53,826 nucleotides of DNA from an uncultured Planctomycetota bacterium (lineage in GTDB: Bacteria > Planctomycetota > Planctomycetia > Pirellulales > Thermoguttaceae): contig CADBQY010000204.1 of the NCBI GenBank assembly GCA_902796885.1, forward strand, positions 1-53,826, in the 5' to 3' direction. A program made the position numbers and the translations under genes. The notes under the pieces were generated by a model. That model was not told the origin of the DNA, made no database searches, and worked only from the letters and a program-made list of their open reading frames with translations. How positions within the stretch are numbered: position 1 is the stretch's first letter; the number at the start of each line of letters is the position of its first letter. Of this stretch, positions 36,037 to 45,664 are shown piece after piece.

Positions 36037-36705
36037 ATGTCCCCTCGTCATTCCGCCCCCTCTTCGATCGACGGTGCCGAACTCCGGCGGCGCCGACGGA
36101 TCCTCAAAAAGTTAAACGCGGCGTATCCCCGGGTCGCCTGCACGCTGGATCATGTCAATCCGTTCCAGCTCCTGATCGCGACGATCCTTTCGGCGCAATG
36201 CACCGACAAACGGGTCAACGAGGTCACGCCCGGTCTTTTTAAACGGTTCAAGACCCCCGACGACTTCCTCAGGGCGGGAATCCCCGAAATCGAGAACGCG
36301 ATCCGCTCGACCGGCTTCTATCACAACAAGGCGAAAAACATCCACGCGCTCTGCAAGCGTCTCAAAGAAGATTTTCACGGCGAGGTTCCCCGCACGATCG
36401 ACGAACTGGTCAGCCTGCCGGGGGTCGGACGCAAAACCGCCAACGTCGTTTTGGGAAACGCGTTCGGGATCGTCGAGGGGATCGTCGTCGACACTCACGT
36501 CGGCCGGATCAGCCGCAAGCTCGGTCTTTCCGAAGCGGCCGACCCCGAGAAGATCGAACGCGATCTCGTCTCGTTCGTCCCGAAAAAAGAGTGGGTCGAT
36601 TTCAGCCACCGTCTCATCACCCACGGCCGCAACGTTTGCCGCGCCCGCGCCCCTCTCTGCGATAAATGCCCGCTGGCCAAAGAGTGCCCGAGCGCGGGAG
36701 AGTAG
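36037..36705 (+). CDS. nth: endonuclease III
   Basis: Base-excision repair DNA glycosylase/AP lyase for oxidised pyrimidines. Helix-hairpin-helix LPGVGRKTA with catalytic K133, catalytic D152 in VDTHVGR, and the [4Fe-4S] ligands C201, C208, C211, C217 (C-x6-C-x2-C-x5-C). 222 aa, complete. AGAAAGG is 8 nt ahead of ATG. Its 3' end is 16 nt from the stop of the convergent FAD enzyme with no terminator hairpin visible. Confidence 0.97.
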   Translation: MSPRHSAPSSIDGAELRRRRRILKKLNAAYPRVACTLDHVNPFQLLIATILSAQCTDKRVNEVTPGLFKRFKTPDDFLRAGIPEIENAIRSTGFYHNKAKNIHALCKRLKEDFHGEVPRTIDELVSLPGVGRKTANVVLGNAFGIVEGIVVDTHVGRISRKLGLSEAADPEKIERDLVSFVPKKEWVDFSHRLITHGRNVCRARAPLCDKCPLAKECPSAGE

Positions 36706-36721
36706 GCCGTTTCCCGAGCCC

Positions 36722-38347
36722 CTACGGCTTTTCCAGCACCTGGCCGTCTTCCCGGAGCCGCTTTTCAAGCCGCTCGTAAGGGAGGTCGGCGGGCGAAATC
36801 CCGGCGTCGATCGAGAGGACCGCCGCGGTCGCCGCCGACTGCCCCAGGATCATAAAGACCGGTTCCATGCGGATCGACCCGTAGGCGATATGACTGCAGC
36901 TGACACAAACCGGCACCAGCAGGTTGGAACACTCTTCCTTTTTCGGAATCATCGCCCGAAAGCTGACCGGATAGGCTCCTCCGGGCGGCACCTGAACGTC
37001 CCCTTCGTTTCGAACCGAAGCGCGCCCCTCTTCGTCAATCGCGACGTACCTCTGCACATTGTGCGAGTCCATATTATAGGACCCCATTCCGACCGGATCG
37101 GGAATCGGCTGGATCGACCGGAGATGGTTTTCCGTCTCCACAAAATCGGAGACCATCCGCCGCCCTTCCCGCACGTAAAGCTGTTCGGGCCAGTTCTCGG
37201 TGTCGGTAAACTCGTCTTTGGCGAGCCCCCACTCCGAGAACTCGCGCCGAAGCTCTTCCGGCACGCGCGGATGGTTCGCCATCGTCCAGAAGAAACCTTT
37301 CTGCCATCGGATGTGATTGGCCAGAATCTCGTCGCGCCGTTCGTAACACGTTTCGGGATAATCGTAGTTCGCGCCGATATAATCGCTCGAAACCGCGCCG
37401 TTGTTGTTCGTGTCGGTTTTTCCGTTCGGAACACGGCTCGGATGGAAGAATCGGGTCTGTCCCGCTTCGATATCGCGGAAAAGGAGCTCGTAATCTTCCT
37501 CGTCGTAATCTTCCGGCTTTTCGAACGGAACGCGGTTTTCCGGCACACGCGTCATACAGAGCCGATAGCAATACGCCTGCACCTTTCGGTCGGCCTGGCC
37601 GTCTTCGCCGCCCGCGCCCTGGTTCAATCCGGGCAGAAACCCGCTTTCCGGGTTTCCCGGTTCCATATACGGGTCGACCGGTCCGGCAAACTGATGTTTA
37701 ACGGCGTTTCCCGTCTGGATTCCGTTCAGCGTTTCGCCGTACCGGGCGTTGCTTTCGCGGCCGACCGTAAACGAAACGCCGGCGGCGTCGAGCAGATCGC
37801 CTTCGTAGGTCGCGTCCAAAAAGATCCTGCCGGCAAAGGTCCGTCCCGACCAGGTCGTGATCGATTTCAGGGAATTCCCCTCTTTCACAATTCCGTTTTC
37901 ACGGTCAAGCCGCTCGCCGCGATAAACGGGGATGCCGTATTCGGCGATAAAACCCTCCATCACCTTTTCCGCGGCGGAAGGCTCGAACGCCCACATGGTC
38001 TGCGTCTGAGAATCCATTCCGGGAAACGATTCCGGTTTCGGTTCCCAAACCCACGCGCTCTCGTCCTGATAATGAAGCCAGATCCGATGATAGAACTCCC
38101 GCGCGATCCCGCCGATCACCCGCTTGTCGCCGGAATCGGTCTGGCCGAGTCCCGAAACGCTCATCCCGCCGACATGCCGTTCGGGCATGACGATCACCGC
38201 GGTCTTCCCCATCCGTCGAACCTGAACCGCGGCCGAGACCGCGGCCGACGATCCGCCGAAAATCACCACGTCCGCGGTAATGGTTTCGGCGTAAAGCGTC
38301 GAAGCGAAAAAGAGGCACGCCGTCAAAAGGAAAAATAATTTTTTCAT
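36722..38347 (-). CDS. exported FAD-dependent oxidoreductase
   Basis: 541 aa with an N-terminal signal peptide (KKLFFLLTACLFFASTLYA). The dinucleotide-binding motif is VVIFGGSSAAVSAAVQVRR, followed by GGMSVSGLGQTD; the layout matches the FAD_oxidored (xanthan-lyase-associated) family common in planctomycetes. Substrate unknown; carbohydrate-linked oxidation is a guess from genomic company. ATG 38347 is used because it opens the signal peptide; AAGGAAT is about 9 nt upstream. Last gene of a minus-strand run that begins at 41963. Confidence 0.9.
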   Translation of the reverse strand: MKKLFFLLTACLFFASTLYAETITADVVIFGGSSAAVSAAVQVRRMGKTAVIVMPERHVGGMSVSGLGQTDSGDKRVIGGIAREFYHRIWLHYQDESAWVWEPKPESFPGMDSQTQTMWAFEPSAAEKVMEGFIAEYGIPVYRGERLDRENGIVKEGNSLKSITTWSGRTFAGRIFLDATYEGDLLDAAGVSFTVGRESNARYGETLNGIQTGNAVKHQFAGPVDPYMEPGNPESGFLPGLNQGAGGEDGQADRKVQAYCYRLCMTRVPENRVPFEKPEDYDEEDYELLFRDIEAGQTRFFHPSRVPNGKTDTNNNGAVSSDYIGANYDYPETCYERRDEILANHIRWQKGFFWTMANHPRVPEELRREFSEWGLAKDEFTDTENWPEQLYVREGRRMVSDFVETENHLRSIQPIPDPVGMGSYNMDSHNVQRYVAIDEEGRASVRNEGDVQVPPGGAYPVSFRAMIPKKEECSNLLVPVCVSCSHIAYGSIRMEPVFMILGQSAATAAVLSIDAGISPADLPYERLEKRLREDGQVLEKP

Positions 38348-38376
38348 CGCGGTGATTCCTTTGCGATAAAGCAAAT

Positions 38377-39501
38377 CTAACGGTTTTTACGAAGCTCCGC
38401 CAGGAGTGCGGGAATCCACGAGGCGTTGTCCGCCGACGTGTAGATCATATCGCCCCCCATCCGGCTGAACGTCTTACAGAATCGAAGATAGTACGCTGGA
38501 TTGTCGACCGGCGGTTCACCCGCGCTGTTCCAGTCCCAGCGGGAAGGCGCCAGATCGAGAACGTGAATATCGAAGTCGTCGATCGACTCGCCCCTTTGCC
38601 GCGCGGCGTTTCGCGCCATCGAAAGCGCCTTTTCGAAGATCATCGGCGACATCACCGCCGAGCCGACCGACAGGTAGATCCCCCCTTTCAGGTTCGCGAC
38701 CGACCGGACGAACGCCAAAAAATCGCGTTCGGCGCACCGGCCGATCGCCGCGGGAAAGTTGACCGGATGGGTGTAGATAATATCGTGCCCGATCATCGGA
38801 TGACAGGTTTGCGTCACGCCGGCATGCCGCAGCCGCCAGATCAGCGAGTACTCCTTAAACGGGTGAGGAATCTCGTAGACCGTCCCCTCTTTCGGCAAAT
38901 TCCCGCGGGCGATCATCGTCGCCAAATCCATCGCGGCGGCTCCCCGTTCGAGTTCGGCGGGATCGTCCGACCGTGCCGACTCTTCGGCCATCGCGCGAAG
39001 TCTTTCCAAAGAGGGAACCGCGATCTTTCCGCAGTCGATCGTCGCGGCGATCGATTCGGCGTACCCCAGCCCTTCGAGCGCGCCGACCAGAAACGAGAGG
39101 TTCATATACCGACCCGTCTCTTCCCATATCCCGAACTGTCCCTCCAGGACGTAGCGATGCACGTCTTCCCCCGACTCGGCCTGAAGCGCGAACTCCCAGT
39201 CGTGAATGATCCCCGCGCCGTTCGTCGCGAAATGGGTGATCCACCCTTCGTCGGCCAGGGCGGCCATCGTCGGACCGAGCCCGTTTTTGATCGAATGGGC
39301 GCCGTAGGTCAGAATCCGCGCCGCGCCGCGTTCCCTCGCCGATCGGATCCGTTCGGCCGCGCGTCTCACCGACTCGCGCGCCTCTTCGGAAAGCGCGATC
39401 GGCCCCCGTTCGATCTTTTCGGCAAGTTTCAGAACTTTCAGTTTGTTGACCCGCTCGGCGAGCGGTTTCGGCTTGATTTCGTTTCGGTTAAAGAGATCCA
39501 T
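38377..39501 (-). CDS. deoxyhypusine synthase-like conserved protein
   Basis: 374 aa, soluble, not confidently recognised. Segments LTYGAHSIKNGLGP, THFATNGAGIIHDWEFAL and GGIYLSVGSAVMSP suggest a Rossmann-like NAD-binding core of the deoxyhypusine-synthase fold, but the eukaryotic catalytic-lysine region is not obvious. Bacterial members of that fold include homospermidine-type synthases and unstudied groups. ATG 39501. Starts 71 nt after the TPR gene, so it is probably co-transcribed. I am sure it is a gene, unsure of function. Confidence 0.85.
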   Translation of the reverse strand: MDLFNRNEIKPKPLAERVNKLKVLKLAEKIERGPIALSEEARESVRRAAERIRSARERGAARILTYGAHSIKNGLGPTMAALADEGWITHFATNGAGIIHDWEFALQAESGEDVHRYVLEGQFGIWEETGRYMNLSFLVGALEGLGYAESIAATIDCGKIAVPSLERLRAMAEESARSDDPAELERGAAAMDLATMIARGNLPKEGTVYEIPHPFKEYSLIWRLRHAGVTQTCHPMIGHDIIYTHPVNFPAAIGRCAERDFLAFVRSVANLKGGIYLSVGSAVMSPMIFEKALSMARNAARQRGESIDDFDIHVLDLAPSRWDWNSAGEPPVDNPAYYLRFCKTFSRMGGDMIYTSADNASWIPALLAELRKNR

Positions 39502-39572
39502 CGGTTACTCTTTCTGTCGCGGTTTCGGAGAAACTCCAGATCATCGCCGTCGCGGGCGTTGCGTTCGGCGTA

Positions 39573-40958
39573 TTACGAAAGCGATTTGGCGAGCGCCTCG
39601 TAGACGTCCCGGTATCCCTGATAGTCGTCTTCGAGATATTCTTTCACGCGGGGAAGAATATCGCCCGCCCGGCCGCAATCGTCTTTCGCCTCGTCGGCGC
39701 GCCCCAATATTTTGAGCGTCTTGGCGCGGTTCACGTATACGGAAAAGAGCTTTAAAAGCCCTTCGGCGCGCAGCACGTTGACATGGCCGCACCCGCATCC
39801 GCACCCGTCGTGGTGATCGTGATCCTCCTCGTGCTCGTGTTCGTCCTCTTCGTCGTAAAAATCGACGGGCAGCCGCGAGGCGATCTCCGCCGCCGTATTA
39901 AAGTCGGCGAGCGCGTCGTCATACGTATTTTTGGCGTAACGCGCCTTTCCCCTCTCGTCGAAAAGCATGACCATCGACAGGAGCGCCTCCGGATCGTCGG
40001 TCTCGCGAATCCCGTCGAAAATTTCGGCCGTTTCGGTTAAAAGTTCTTCCGCTTCGCCGTATCGTTCCATATAGTTGAGGAGCCGTCCGTTCATCACCGA
40101 GACGTTCAGCAGCTCCGGACAGACGTCGGCGCGTCCGGCGGCGACCCCGTCGCGAAGGCGCGTCACCGCCTCTTCGACGTAGGGAAGAATCTCCTCCGGC
40201 GAACTTTCTCCGGAACATTCGAGGGTCTGCGCGTAGATCGCCAGCGCTTCGGCCAGATCGACGCTCTGTTCCGCGTCGCCCCGTTCGATCATCTTTCGAT
40301 AGAGGGCGATCACCTCTTCCAGCCGCTGCCGGCTCTTTTCGTCTTCTCCCATCTCGCGATAGATCGCCGCTTCCTGCATATAAGTCTTCGCGAGATAGTA
40401 ATACGCCTCGTCCTCTTTCGACGTGCCGAAAAGAGAGGCGAACTCGCTTTTCACCTGCTCGAACGCGGCGACCGCGTCGGAATATTTCCCCTGTTCGAAC
40501 CGGATCGTGGCGATATTCAGCCGAATCCCCGCCAAGTCGAGCCGCGCGTCGAGATTCCCGATTTCGGAAAGTTTTCCCAGAAGAGCTTCGGCGGCGTCGT
40601 ATTCGGCCAAGGCGTCGGACCAGACCCCCTGGTCGTTGAGCGTCACGCCGTAGGTCAAATGCGCCTGCGCGAGAACCAAGACCATCTCGTCGGTCGGAAA
40701 CGGCACCGACTCGAGAAGCTTGATCGCCTTTTCGAGCCATTTTCCGGTCGTCTCGAAATCGTCTTCCTCCTGCGCTTCGAGCGCCAGGGTGAAATAATCC
40801 TGGGCGAGCGAAACGTAATCGATCTCGTTCCCCGCCTGATGAGCCTTTTCGGCGGCGGCGATTCGTTCCACCAGTTCCCTGCGCGCTTTCGCCTCGCCTT
40901 CAAAGGCGCGTTTCAGATCAAGTTCAATATCGGCGCGCTGATCGTCGTGTTCTTCCAT
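39573..40958 (-). CDS. tetratricopeptide-repeat protein with His/Cys metal-binding stretch
   Basis: 461 aa, highly acidic, made of helical TPR-like pairs through its length (for example AYYYLAKTYMQEAAIYREMG and ALAEYDAAEALLGKL). No signal peptide or membrane segment. Between two TPRs near residue 370-392 lies a stretch of alternating Glu/His, then HHDGCGCGCGH (DNA 39783-39855), resembling metal-storage tails such as those of SlyD. Role unknown; a scaffold or metal-responsive adaptor is possible. Confidence 0.87.
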   Translation of the reverse strand: MEEHDDQRADIELDLKRAFEGEAKARRELVERIAAAEKAHQAGNEIDYVSLAQDYFTLALEAQEEDDFETTGKWLEKAIKLLESVPFPTDEMVLVLAQAHLTYGVTLNDQGVWSDALAEYDAAEALLGKLSEIGNLDARLDLAGIRLNIATIRFEQGKYSDAVAAFEQVKSEFASLFGTSKEDEAYYYLAKTYMQEAAIYREMGEDEKSRQRLEEVIALYRKMIERGDAEQSVDLAEALAIYAQTLECSGESSPEEILPYVEEAVTRLRDGVAAGRADVCPELLNVSVMNGRLLNYMERYGEAEELLTETAEIFDGIRETDDPEALLSMVMLFDERGKARYAKNTYDDALADFNTAAEIASRLPVDFYDEEDEHEHEEDHDHHDGCGCGCGHVNVLRAEGLLKLFSVYVNRAKTLKILGRADEAKDDCGRAGDILPRVKEYLEDDYQGYRDVYEALAKSLS

Positions 40959-41057
40959 CGTGTTTCCCCTTGGCCCCGCGTGTCGGGTGCGTGTTTCGTT
41001 ACAAGTCGGAATACCGCTGCCGTTCGGCGAACGGTTTTAAATGATGACTCTTGCCTC

Positions 41058-41963
41058 TCAGAGCGGATCGTCTTTCCGAAGTCCGTCCAACGCTTTAATC
41101 AGCGCCTGGGTCCCGAGCCGTCCGCCACCCTGCGCGGCGAGCCGCTCATAGAGACGCCGAACCAAGTCGAGCGCCGGAAGTCTCAATTCCATCCGCGCCG
41201 CTTCTTCGAGCGCGATTTTCATATCCTTAATGAAATGTTCCACAAAAAAACCGGGTTCGAAATCGCCGCGCAGTATCCGCGGCGCCAAATTCGAAAGGGA
41301 CCAGCTCCCCGCCGCCCCCGCGGCGACCGAACTCATCACCTTATCCATATCGAGTCCCGCGCGCCGCGCGTAGAGGAGCGCCTCGCACATCCCCGCCATA
41401 TTTCCGGCGATCAGGATCTGGTTCACCATCTTGGCATGCTGACCCATCCCCGCTTTCCCCTGATAGACAACCTTCGAGCCGAGCGCTTCGAAAAGGGGAA
41501 CGATCCGCCGGAAGACGTTTTCGTCCCCGCCGACCATGATCGAAAGGGTCCCCTCCCGCGCGCCGATATCTCCGCCCGAAACGGGAGCGTCGAGCGCGTC
41601 GGCGCCCTGAGCCCGCGCCGCGGCGTAGATTTCCGCCGCCAACGCCGGGGAACTCGTCGTCATGTCGACCACCGTCGGCGGCGCGGCTCGACCGGCCTCT
41701 TGCCGAAATCCGGCCAACACCCCGAGCCGGCCCAAGACCGTCTCGCGCACGTCGGCGGGATATCCGACCGTCAGAAAGACGACGTCCGACGCCGCGGCCG
41801 CCCGAGCGGGCGATTCCGCCCAGAGCGCGCCCAAATCAAAAAGGGGCGCGGCTTTCTCTTTGGTTCGCGTAAAGACCGTCAGCTCGCAACCCGCCTTCAA
41901 GAGGTTCGCGGCCATACTCCGTCCCATGACGCCGGTACCGATCCATCCGATTCGAGGTTTCAT
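41058..41963 (-). CDS. beta-hydroxyacid dehydrogenase family protein (GarR/3-HIBDH type)
   Basis: 301 aa NAD(P)-dependent dehydrogenase acting on 3-hydroxyisobutyrate, tartronate semialdehyde or similar acids. Rossmann [16 protein letters not shown] at the N terminus, substrate motif [16 protein letters not shown], catalytic Lys in [13 protein letters not shown]. First gene of the minus-strand run to 36722. SD is poor (the sequence before ATG 41963 is GGGAGCGATAA). Subfamily specificity cannot be fixed from motifs. Confidence 0.93.
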   Translation of the reverse strand: MKPRIGWIGTGVMGRSMAANLLKAGCELTVFTRTKEKAAPLFDLGALWAESPARAAAASDVVFLTVGYPADVRETVLGRLGVLAGFRQEAGRAAPPTVVDMTTSSPALAAEIYAAARAQGADALDAPVSGGDIGAREGTLSIMVGGDENVFRRIVPLFEALGSKVVYQGKAGMGQHAKMVNQILIAGNMAGMCEALLYARRAGLDMDKVMSSVAAGAAGSWSLSNLAPRILRGDFEPGFFVEHFIKDMKIALEEAARMELRLPALDLVRRLYERLAAQGGGRLGTQALIKALDGLRKDDPL

Positions 41964-42044
41964 TTATCGCTCCCAATTGAGGCAGGCCCGGTTCTCGCCG
42001 CGGCTCGCCAAAAGAGCCTTTCGAAAGAGAACGAGGCCGACTTC

Positions 42045-42073
42045 AGTATACCGAAAGAACGGAAAAAGAACAA
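42045..42073 (-). promoter_or_regulatory. promoter of the beta-hydroxyacid dehydrogenase run
   Basis: TTGTTC (42073-42068), 17 bp spacer, TATACT (42050-42045) on the minus strand. Predicted start near 42038. Confidence 0.5.
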
Positions 42074-42106
42074 CCGACGCGGCTCTCCGTCCCGCGGCCT
42101 GCGTAC

Positions 42107-42135
42107 TGGCCAATCCCGCCGCCAAAGGATATAAT
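42107..42135 (+). promoter_or_regulatory. promoter of the unknown gene and GH39-like glycosidase
   Basis: TGGCCA (42107-42112), 17 bp spacer, perfect TATAAT (42130-42135). Back-to-back with the minus-strand promoter above. Confidence 0.6.
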
Positions 42136-42185
42136 GAAAGAGAAGAAAAAACCGAACCGTCTCTCGCCAAGGAACAGACAAATCG

Positions 42186-42863
42186 ATGAACCCGATCCGC
42201 GTCTTTTACGATGATATCTATCTCTACCAAGAATTCTCTCAGCCGGTCGAGGGGCAGAAAGTCCCCCTCACGCTCAAGATCGCCACCGGCCCGAAGCCCG
42301 GATTCGAGTCCCTGGCCAGGCTCATCGAAGAGACCTACGCCGAAGCGTTTCGAACCCAAGGGATCGCGGCGGGCGATTCGGAATCGGCCGACGCCGTCCC
42401 CGCCCCAAAACTCCCCGTCGAGTACTACGCCGAACACGTCCTTTATCTTTCGCGGCGGGGAACCGTCTGGCACATCGAATACCACTTCTATCCCGAACCG
42501 GAAATCTACGTTTTTGCCGAGCCCGACAAAGCCGGACGGCGCGAAAAAGGAACCTTTACCCGCGCGAACCTCTACGATCAGACCTATACCGCCGACGGGC
42601 GGGATTACGTCGTCACCTCGCTCCGCGGAAACTACGCCGATTTCCCCGGCTATTCGCCGTTTTTCCTCGACAAAGACCGGGAGGGGGTTCGGAGAATCGG
42701 TCAGCCGCAGCTTCTCGCCGCCGGAGCCCGGTTCGAAAAAGCCGATCGGGAAACCGGAACCCGGTTCGACATCGACCGCTGGTTTCTCGAAGAATACGTC
42801 CCGCGTCTGTTGCTTGGCGTATTCAAACCGAACGGAACCGTAACCGAAAAGACCGCCCCATGA
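42186..42863 (+). CDS. uncharacterised protein coupled to GH39-like gene
   Basis: Not recognised. 225 aa, soluble, no signal peptide, rich in Tyr/Phe and charged residues. Begins MNPIRVFYDDIYLYQEF; central segment HIEYHFYPEPEIYVFAEPD looks like beta strands. ATG 42186 has AGGA 11 nt upstream. The stop overlaps the next start as ATGA, so translation is coupled to the exported glycosidase, but a cytosolic protein in front of an exported enzyme need not act on the same substrate. Confidence 0.82.
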   Translation: MNPIRVFYDDIYLYQEFSQPVEGQKVPLTLKIATGPKPGFESLARLIEETYAEAFRTQGIAAGDSESADAVPAPKLPVEYYAEHVLYLSRRGTVWHIEYHFYPEPEIYVFAEPDKAGRREKGTFTRANLYDQTYTADGRDYVVTSLRGNYADFPGYSPFFLDKDREGVRRIGQPQLLAAGARFEKADRETGTRFDIDRWFLEEYVPRLLLGVFKPNGTVTEKTAP

Positions 42864-44320
42864 AACAAGAAAAAATTTTCACCGCCACTTGGCATCCCGC
42901 CGCGCTGATCGCCGCGGCGCTGGTCGCGTTCCTTCCGGGCCTGCCGCTTTCCCCCGTCTTTTCCGACGAAGGGAACGCGGTCGTTTTGACCGCCGACTTT
43001 TCGGAAACGGTCGGCCCGATCAAACCGCTCAACGGCACCAATCTGGGGCCCCGTCTGATCACCAGCCGATACAACGGACAGCGGGAACTCTTTAACGACG
43101 CGCGGTTCGGACTGGTCCGGCTTCACGACGCGCCGTGGGACAATCCCGGACTCCGGCTGGTCGACATGCACTTGATTTTCGGGAACATGAACGACGATCC
43201 CGCCGACCCCGCGAACTATTATTTCGACGCGACCGACGATTACGTCAAGACGATTCTCGACGGCGGCGCGCCGATCATGTACCGTCTGGGAGTCAGTATC
43301 GAACATTCGGCGCCGAACACCTATTTCGCCAAAGAGCCGAAAGACGCCGCGAAAGCCGCGGAAATTTTCGCCGGAATCGTTCGCCATTACAACCGCGGAT
43401 GGGGAAACGGATTCCGCCACGGCATCGAATATTGGGAAATCTGGAACGAGCCGAATATGATCCCGCTGATGTGGGACAACAAAGATTTCGCGTCGTACTG
43501 CCGTTTCTACGCGCAAGTGGCGAAACGGCTCAAAGAGGAGTTTCCGGAAATCAAAATCGGCGGTCCGGCGCTGGCGGGGTGCGACGAAAAGCTCTTAACG
43601 CAGTTTATCGAATTCTGCCGAAAGGAGAACGCCCCGCTCGATTTTTGCTCGTGGCATGCCTACCCTTCCTCGTTGGCCGAAATCATCGAGGCGCCCGTAA
43701 CGGTTCGGCGCCTCCTCGACGAGCGCGGACTGACCGATACCGAACTCCATCTCGACGAATGGCATTATTTCAACACGTCGTGGAACGTCGTTCAGGGACA
43801 AGAGGCCGATCGTAAAACCCGAGCGGACGTCATTCGAGGCGACGGCGGAATCAACGGGATCGACGCGGCGGCGTTTATCGCCTGCGCGCTGGCGCTTTGG
43901 CAAGACTCCCCGCTTGACAGCGCCAACTACTACTGCACGTCGCTCCAGGAAGACGACTGGGGTCTGATCGACAGCAACGGATACCCCTATAAAACGTATT
44001 ATGTGTTTCGCGGGTTCGGCGAACTGCTCGCTTTCGCGCCGAACCGCGTCCGGTGCGAAAGCGCTTCAAATCAACTCGTCGTCTTGGGAGGAACAAGCGA
44101 AAGCAAAGCGGCGCGGCTGATGGTCGCGTCGTTTAAGGAGACCGCCGACGCGCTCAAAATCCGCCTTTCGGGAGTACCCGCGTCGGGAACTGTCCGCGTC
44201 CGGTCGATCGATCCGGGCGACCGCATCGAACCGATCGAATCGACGCTCGACTACACGGACGGCGTGTTGAATCTCGGTCCGGTGACCGGTTCGACGGTAA
44301 AATTCATCGAATTCCTGTAA
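42860..44320 (+). CDS. exported GH39-like glycoside hydrolase
   Basis: 486 aa with an N-terminal signal/anchor segment (residues 12-35). (beta/alpha)8 domain of clan GH-A: acid/base E197 in WNEPN, nucleophile E300 in LDEWH, about 100 residues apart as expected. Similarity in layout to GH39 beta-xylosidases and alpha-L-iduronidases; a beta-sandwich tail follows from about 400. Xylan-type substrates would match the CE15 and CE7 esterases elsewhere in the window. Overlaps the preceding gene by 4 bp. Followed by a GGCG-GAAA-CGCC hairpin without T-run. Confidence 0.9.
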   Translation: MKQEKIFTATWHPAALIAAALVAFLPGLPLSPVFSDEGNAVVLTADFSETVGPIKPLNGTNLGPRLITSRYNGQRELFNDARFGLVRLHDAPWDNPGLRLVDMHLIFGNMNDDPADPANYYFDATDDYVKTILDGGAPIMYRLGVSIEHSAPNTYFAKEPKDAAKAAEIFAGIVRHYNRGWGNGFRHGIEYWEIWNEPNMIPLMWDNKDFASYCRFYAQVAKRLKEEFPEIKIGGPALAGCDEKLLTQFIEFCRKENAPLDFCSWHAYPSSLAEIIEAPVTVRRLLDERGLTDTELHLDEWHYFNTSWNVVQGQEADRKTRADVIRGDGGINGIDAAAFIACALALWQDSPLDSANYYCTSLQEDDWGLIDSNGYPYKTYYVFRGFGELLAFAPNRVRCESASNQLVVLGGTSESKAARLMVASFKETADALKIRLSGVPASGTVRVRSIDPGDRIEPIESTLDYTDGVLNLGPVTGSTVKFIEFL

Positions 44321-44368
44321 GGCGGAAACGCCGAATACGCGATTCGTCCGTTCGAAAAAGCCGGTTCG

Positions 44369-44396
44369 TTGACATATCCCCGTTTTGCGCCATAAT
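44369..44396 (+). promoter_or_regulatory. promoter of the MFS transporter gene; fixes its start codon
   Basis: Consensus TTGACA (44369-44374), 16 bp spacer, CATAAT (44391-44396). Transcription should begin near 44403, so an ATG at 44395 cannot be used and GTG 44434 is preferred. Confidence 0.75.
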
Positions 44397-44433
44397 GCGT
44401 TTTTGTTTTTTATGCCGCAATAAGGATCAAGCC

Positions 44434-45648
44434 GTGTCAGAATCCCGCGAACATTTCAATCCGGCCGCGTCGAGCGCCATCGCGTTCTTTACGAGCATCG
44501 CCGTCTGGGGTGTCGGCGTCGGCTGTTTCGCCGCCGCGCTGAACAACTACCTTTCCGACATTCACGGGATCAGCATCTTTGAACGCGGTGTCGTGGAGTT
44601 TTTTCGCGAACTCCCCGGGTTCGCGCTCGTCTTTATTCTGGCGCTGATGCACCGTCTGAGCGACTGGCGCGTTCTCCGTCTGGGAACCGCCGTCTCGCTT
44701 CTGGCGGCGCTGGCGCTCCTGGCCCCCACGAATAAAGCGGGTCTGACGGCGCTCGTCATGCTTTTCAGCACGGGGGAACATCTGGTCATGCCGGCGCGTC
44801 AGTCGCTGGCCATGCAGGTCGCCCGGCCGGGCCGCGAGGGGACGTCGCTCGGGCTGATGACCTGCGTGATGAACGCCGGAACGATCCTGGGAAGCCTTCT
44901 GGTCGCGGTCGTCTTTTGGGTCGGTATGCGCGGGTTCGGAATCGACGACGCGAAAACTCTCTTCCGCGTCGTCTGGGTTCTGATCGCGCTCCTTCTGACC
45001 GGGAGCGTCCTTTCGACCTACACCAAAAACGCGCCGAACCGCGTCACCAAGCGCCCGCGCCTCTACTTCCATCGGAAGTTCAACAAGTTCTACGTTCTCG
45101 AACTCTTCTACGGCGCTCGCAAACAGATCTTTCTGACCTTCGCCCCCTACGTTCTGATCAAGATCTACCACCTCACCACGCCGCAGGTGGCGGTTCTGAT
45201 GGGGATCAGCGCGTTGGTCAATATGCTCGGCGCGCCGACGGTCGGGCGGATCACCGACCGATTCGGCTATCGTTCCGTCATGATCTGGGACACGCTGATC
45301 CTCTTCTGGGTCGCCCTGGCGTATGGCTACGCGGGAACGATCTTTCCGGCGTCCGTCGCCGTCTGGATCGTCTGCGGCAACTACCTGCTGGACGGTCTGA
45401 TCAGCACCGCGTCGCTGGCGACGAACATCTACGTGCGCCAAATCGCGGCCGATCCGAACGAACTGACAAGCACCCTTTCGACCGGAATTTCGATCAATCA
45501 TCTCATTTCGATCCTGATCGCCCTGGCCGGCGGCTGGATCTGGGCGGCGTTCGGGGTCAGCTGGCTTTTCACTTTCTCGGCGCTCATGGCGCTGGCCAAC
45601 TCGGCGTTCGCCTGGTCCCTCCCGCGCCGGGAAAAAGTTTCCGGCTAA
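44434..45648 (+). CDS. MFS transporter
   Basis: 404 aa, about 12 hydrophobic helices, major facilitator fold. The loop LMHRLSDWRVLRLG after helix 2 and GRITDRFGYRSVMIWD after helix 8 match the repeated MFS GxxxDRxGRR-type loops. GTG 44434 has AAGGA 9 nt upstream and follows the promoter; the longer reading from ATG 44395 would start inside the -10 box. Substrate unknown; a sugar or oligosaccharide is possible given the neighbouring glycosidase, but the gene has its own promoter. Confidence 0.92.
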   Translation: MSESREHFNPAASSAIAFFTSIAVWGVGVGCFAAALNNYLSDIHGISIFERGVVEFFRELPGFALVFILALMHRLSDWRVLRLGTAVSLLAALALLAPTNKAGLTALVMLFSTGEHLVMPARQSLAMQVARPGREGTSLGLMTCVMNAGTILGSLLVAVVFWVGMRGFGIDDAKTLFRVVWVLIALLLTGSVLSTYTKNAPNRVTKRPRLYFHRKFNKFYVLELFYGARKQIFLTFAPYVLIKIYHLTTPQVAVLMGISALVNMLGAPTVGRITDRFGYRSVMIWDTLILFWVALAYGYAGTIFPASVAVWIVCGNYLLDGLISTASLATNIYVRQIAADPNELTSTLSTGISINHLISILIALAGGWIWAAFGVSWLFTFSALMALANSAFAWSLPRREKVSG

Positions 45649-45664
45649 TCAAACGAGCGTTTGG

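Noticed and set aside
44395..44433. ATG start 13 codons earlier for the MFS gene
   Set aside because: The ATG overlaps the -10 box, so it would not be in the transcript; GTG 44434 has a ribosome site.
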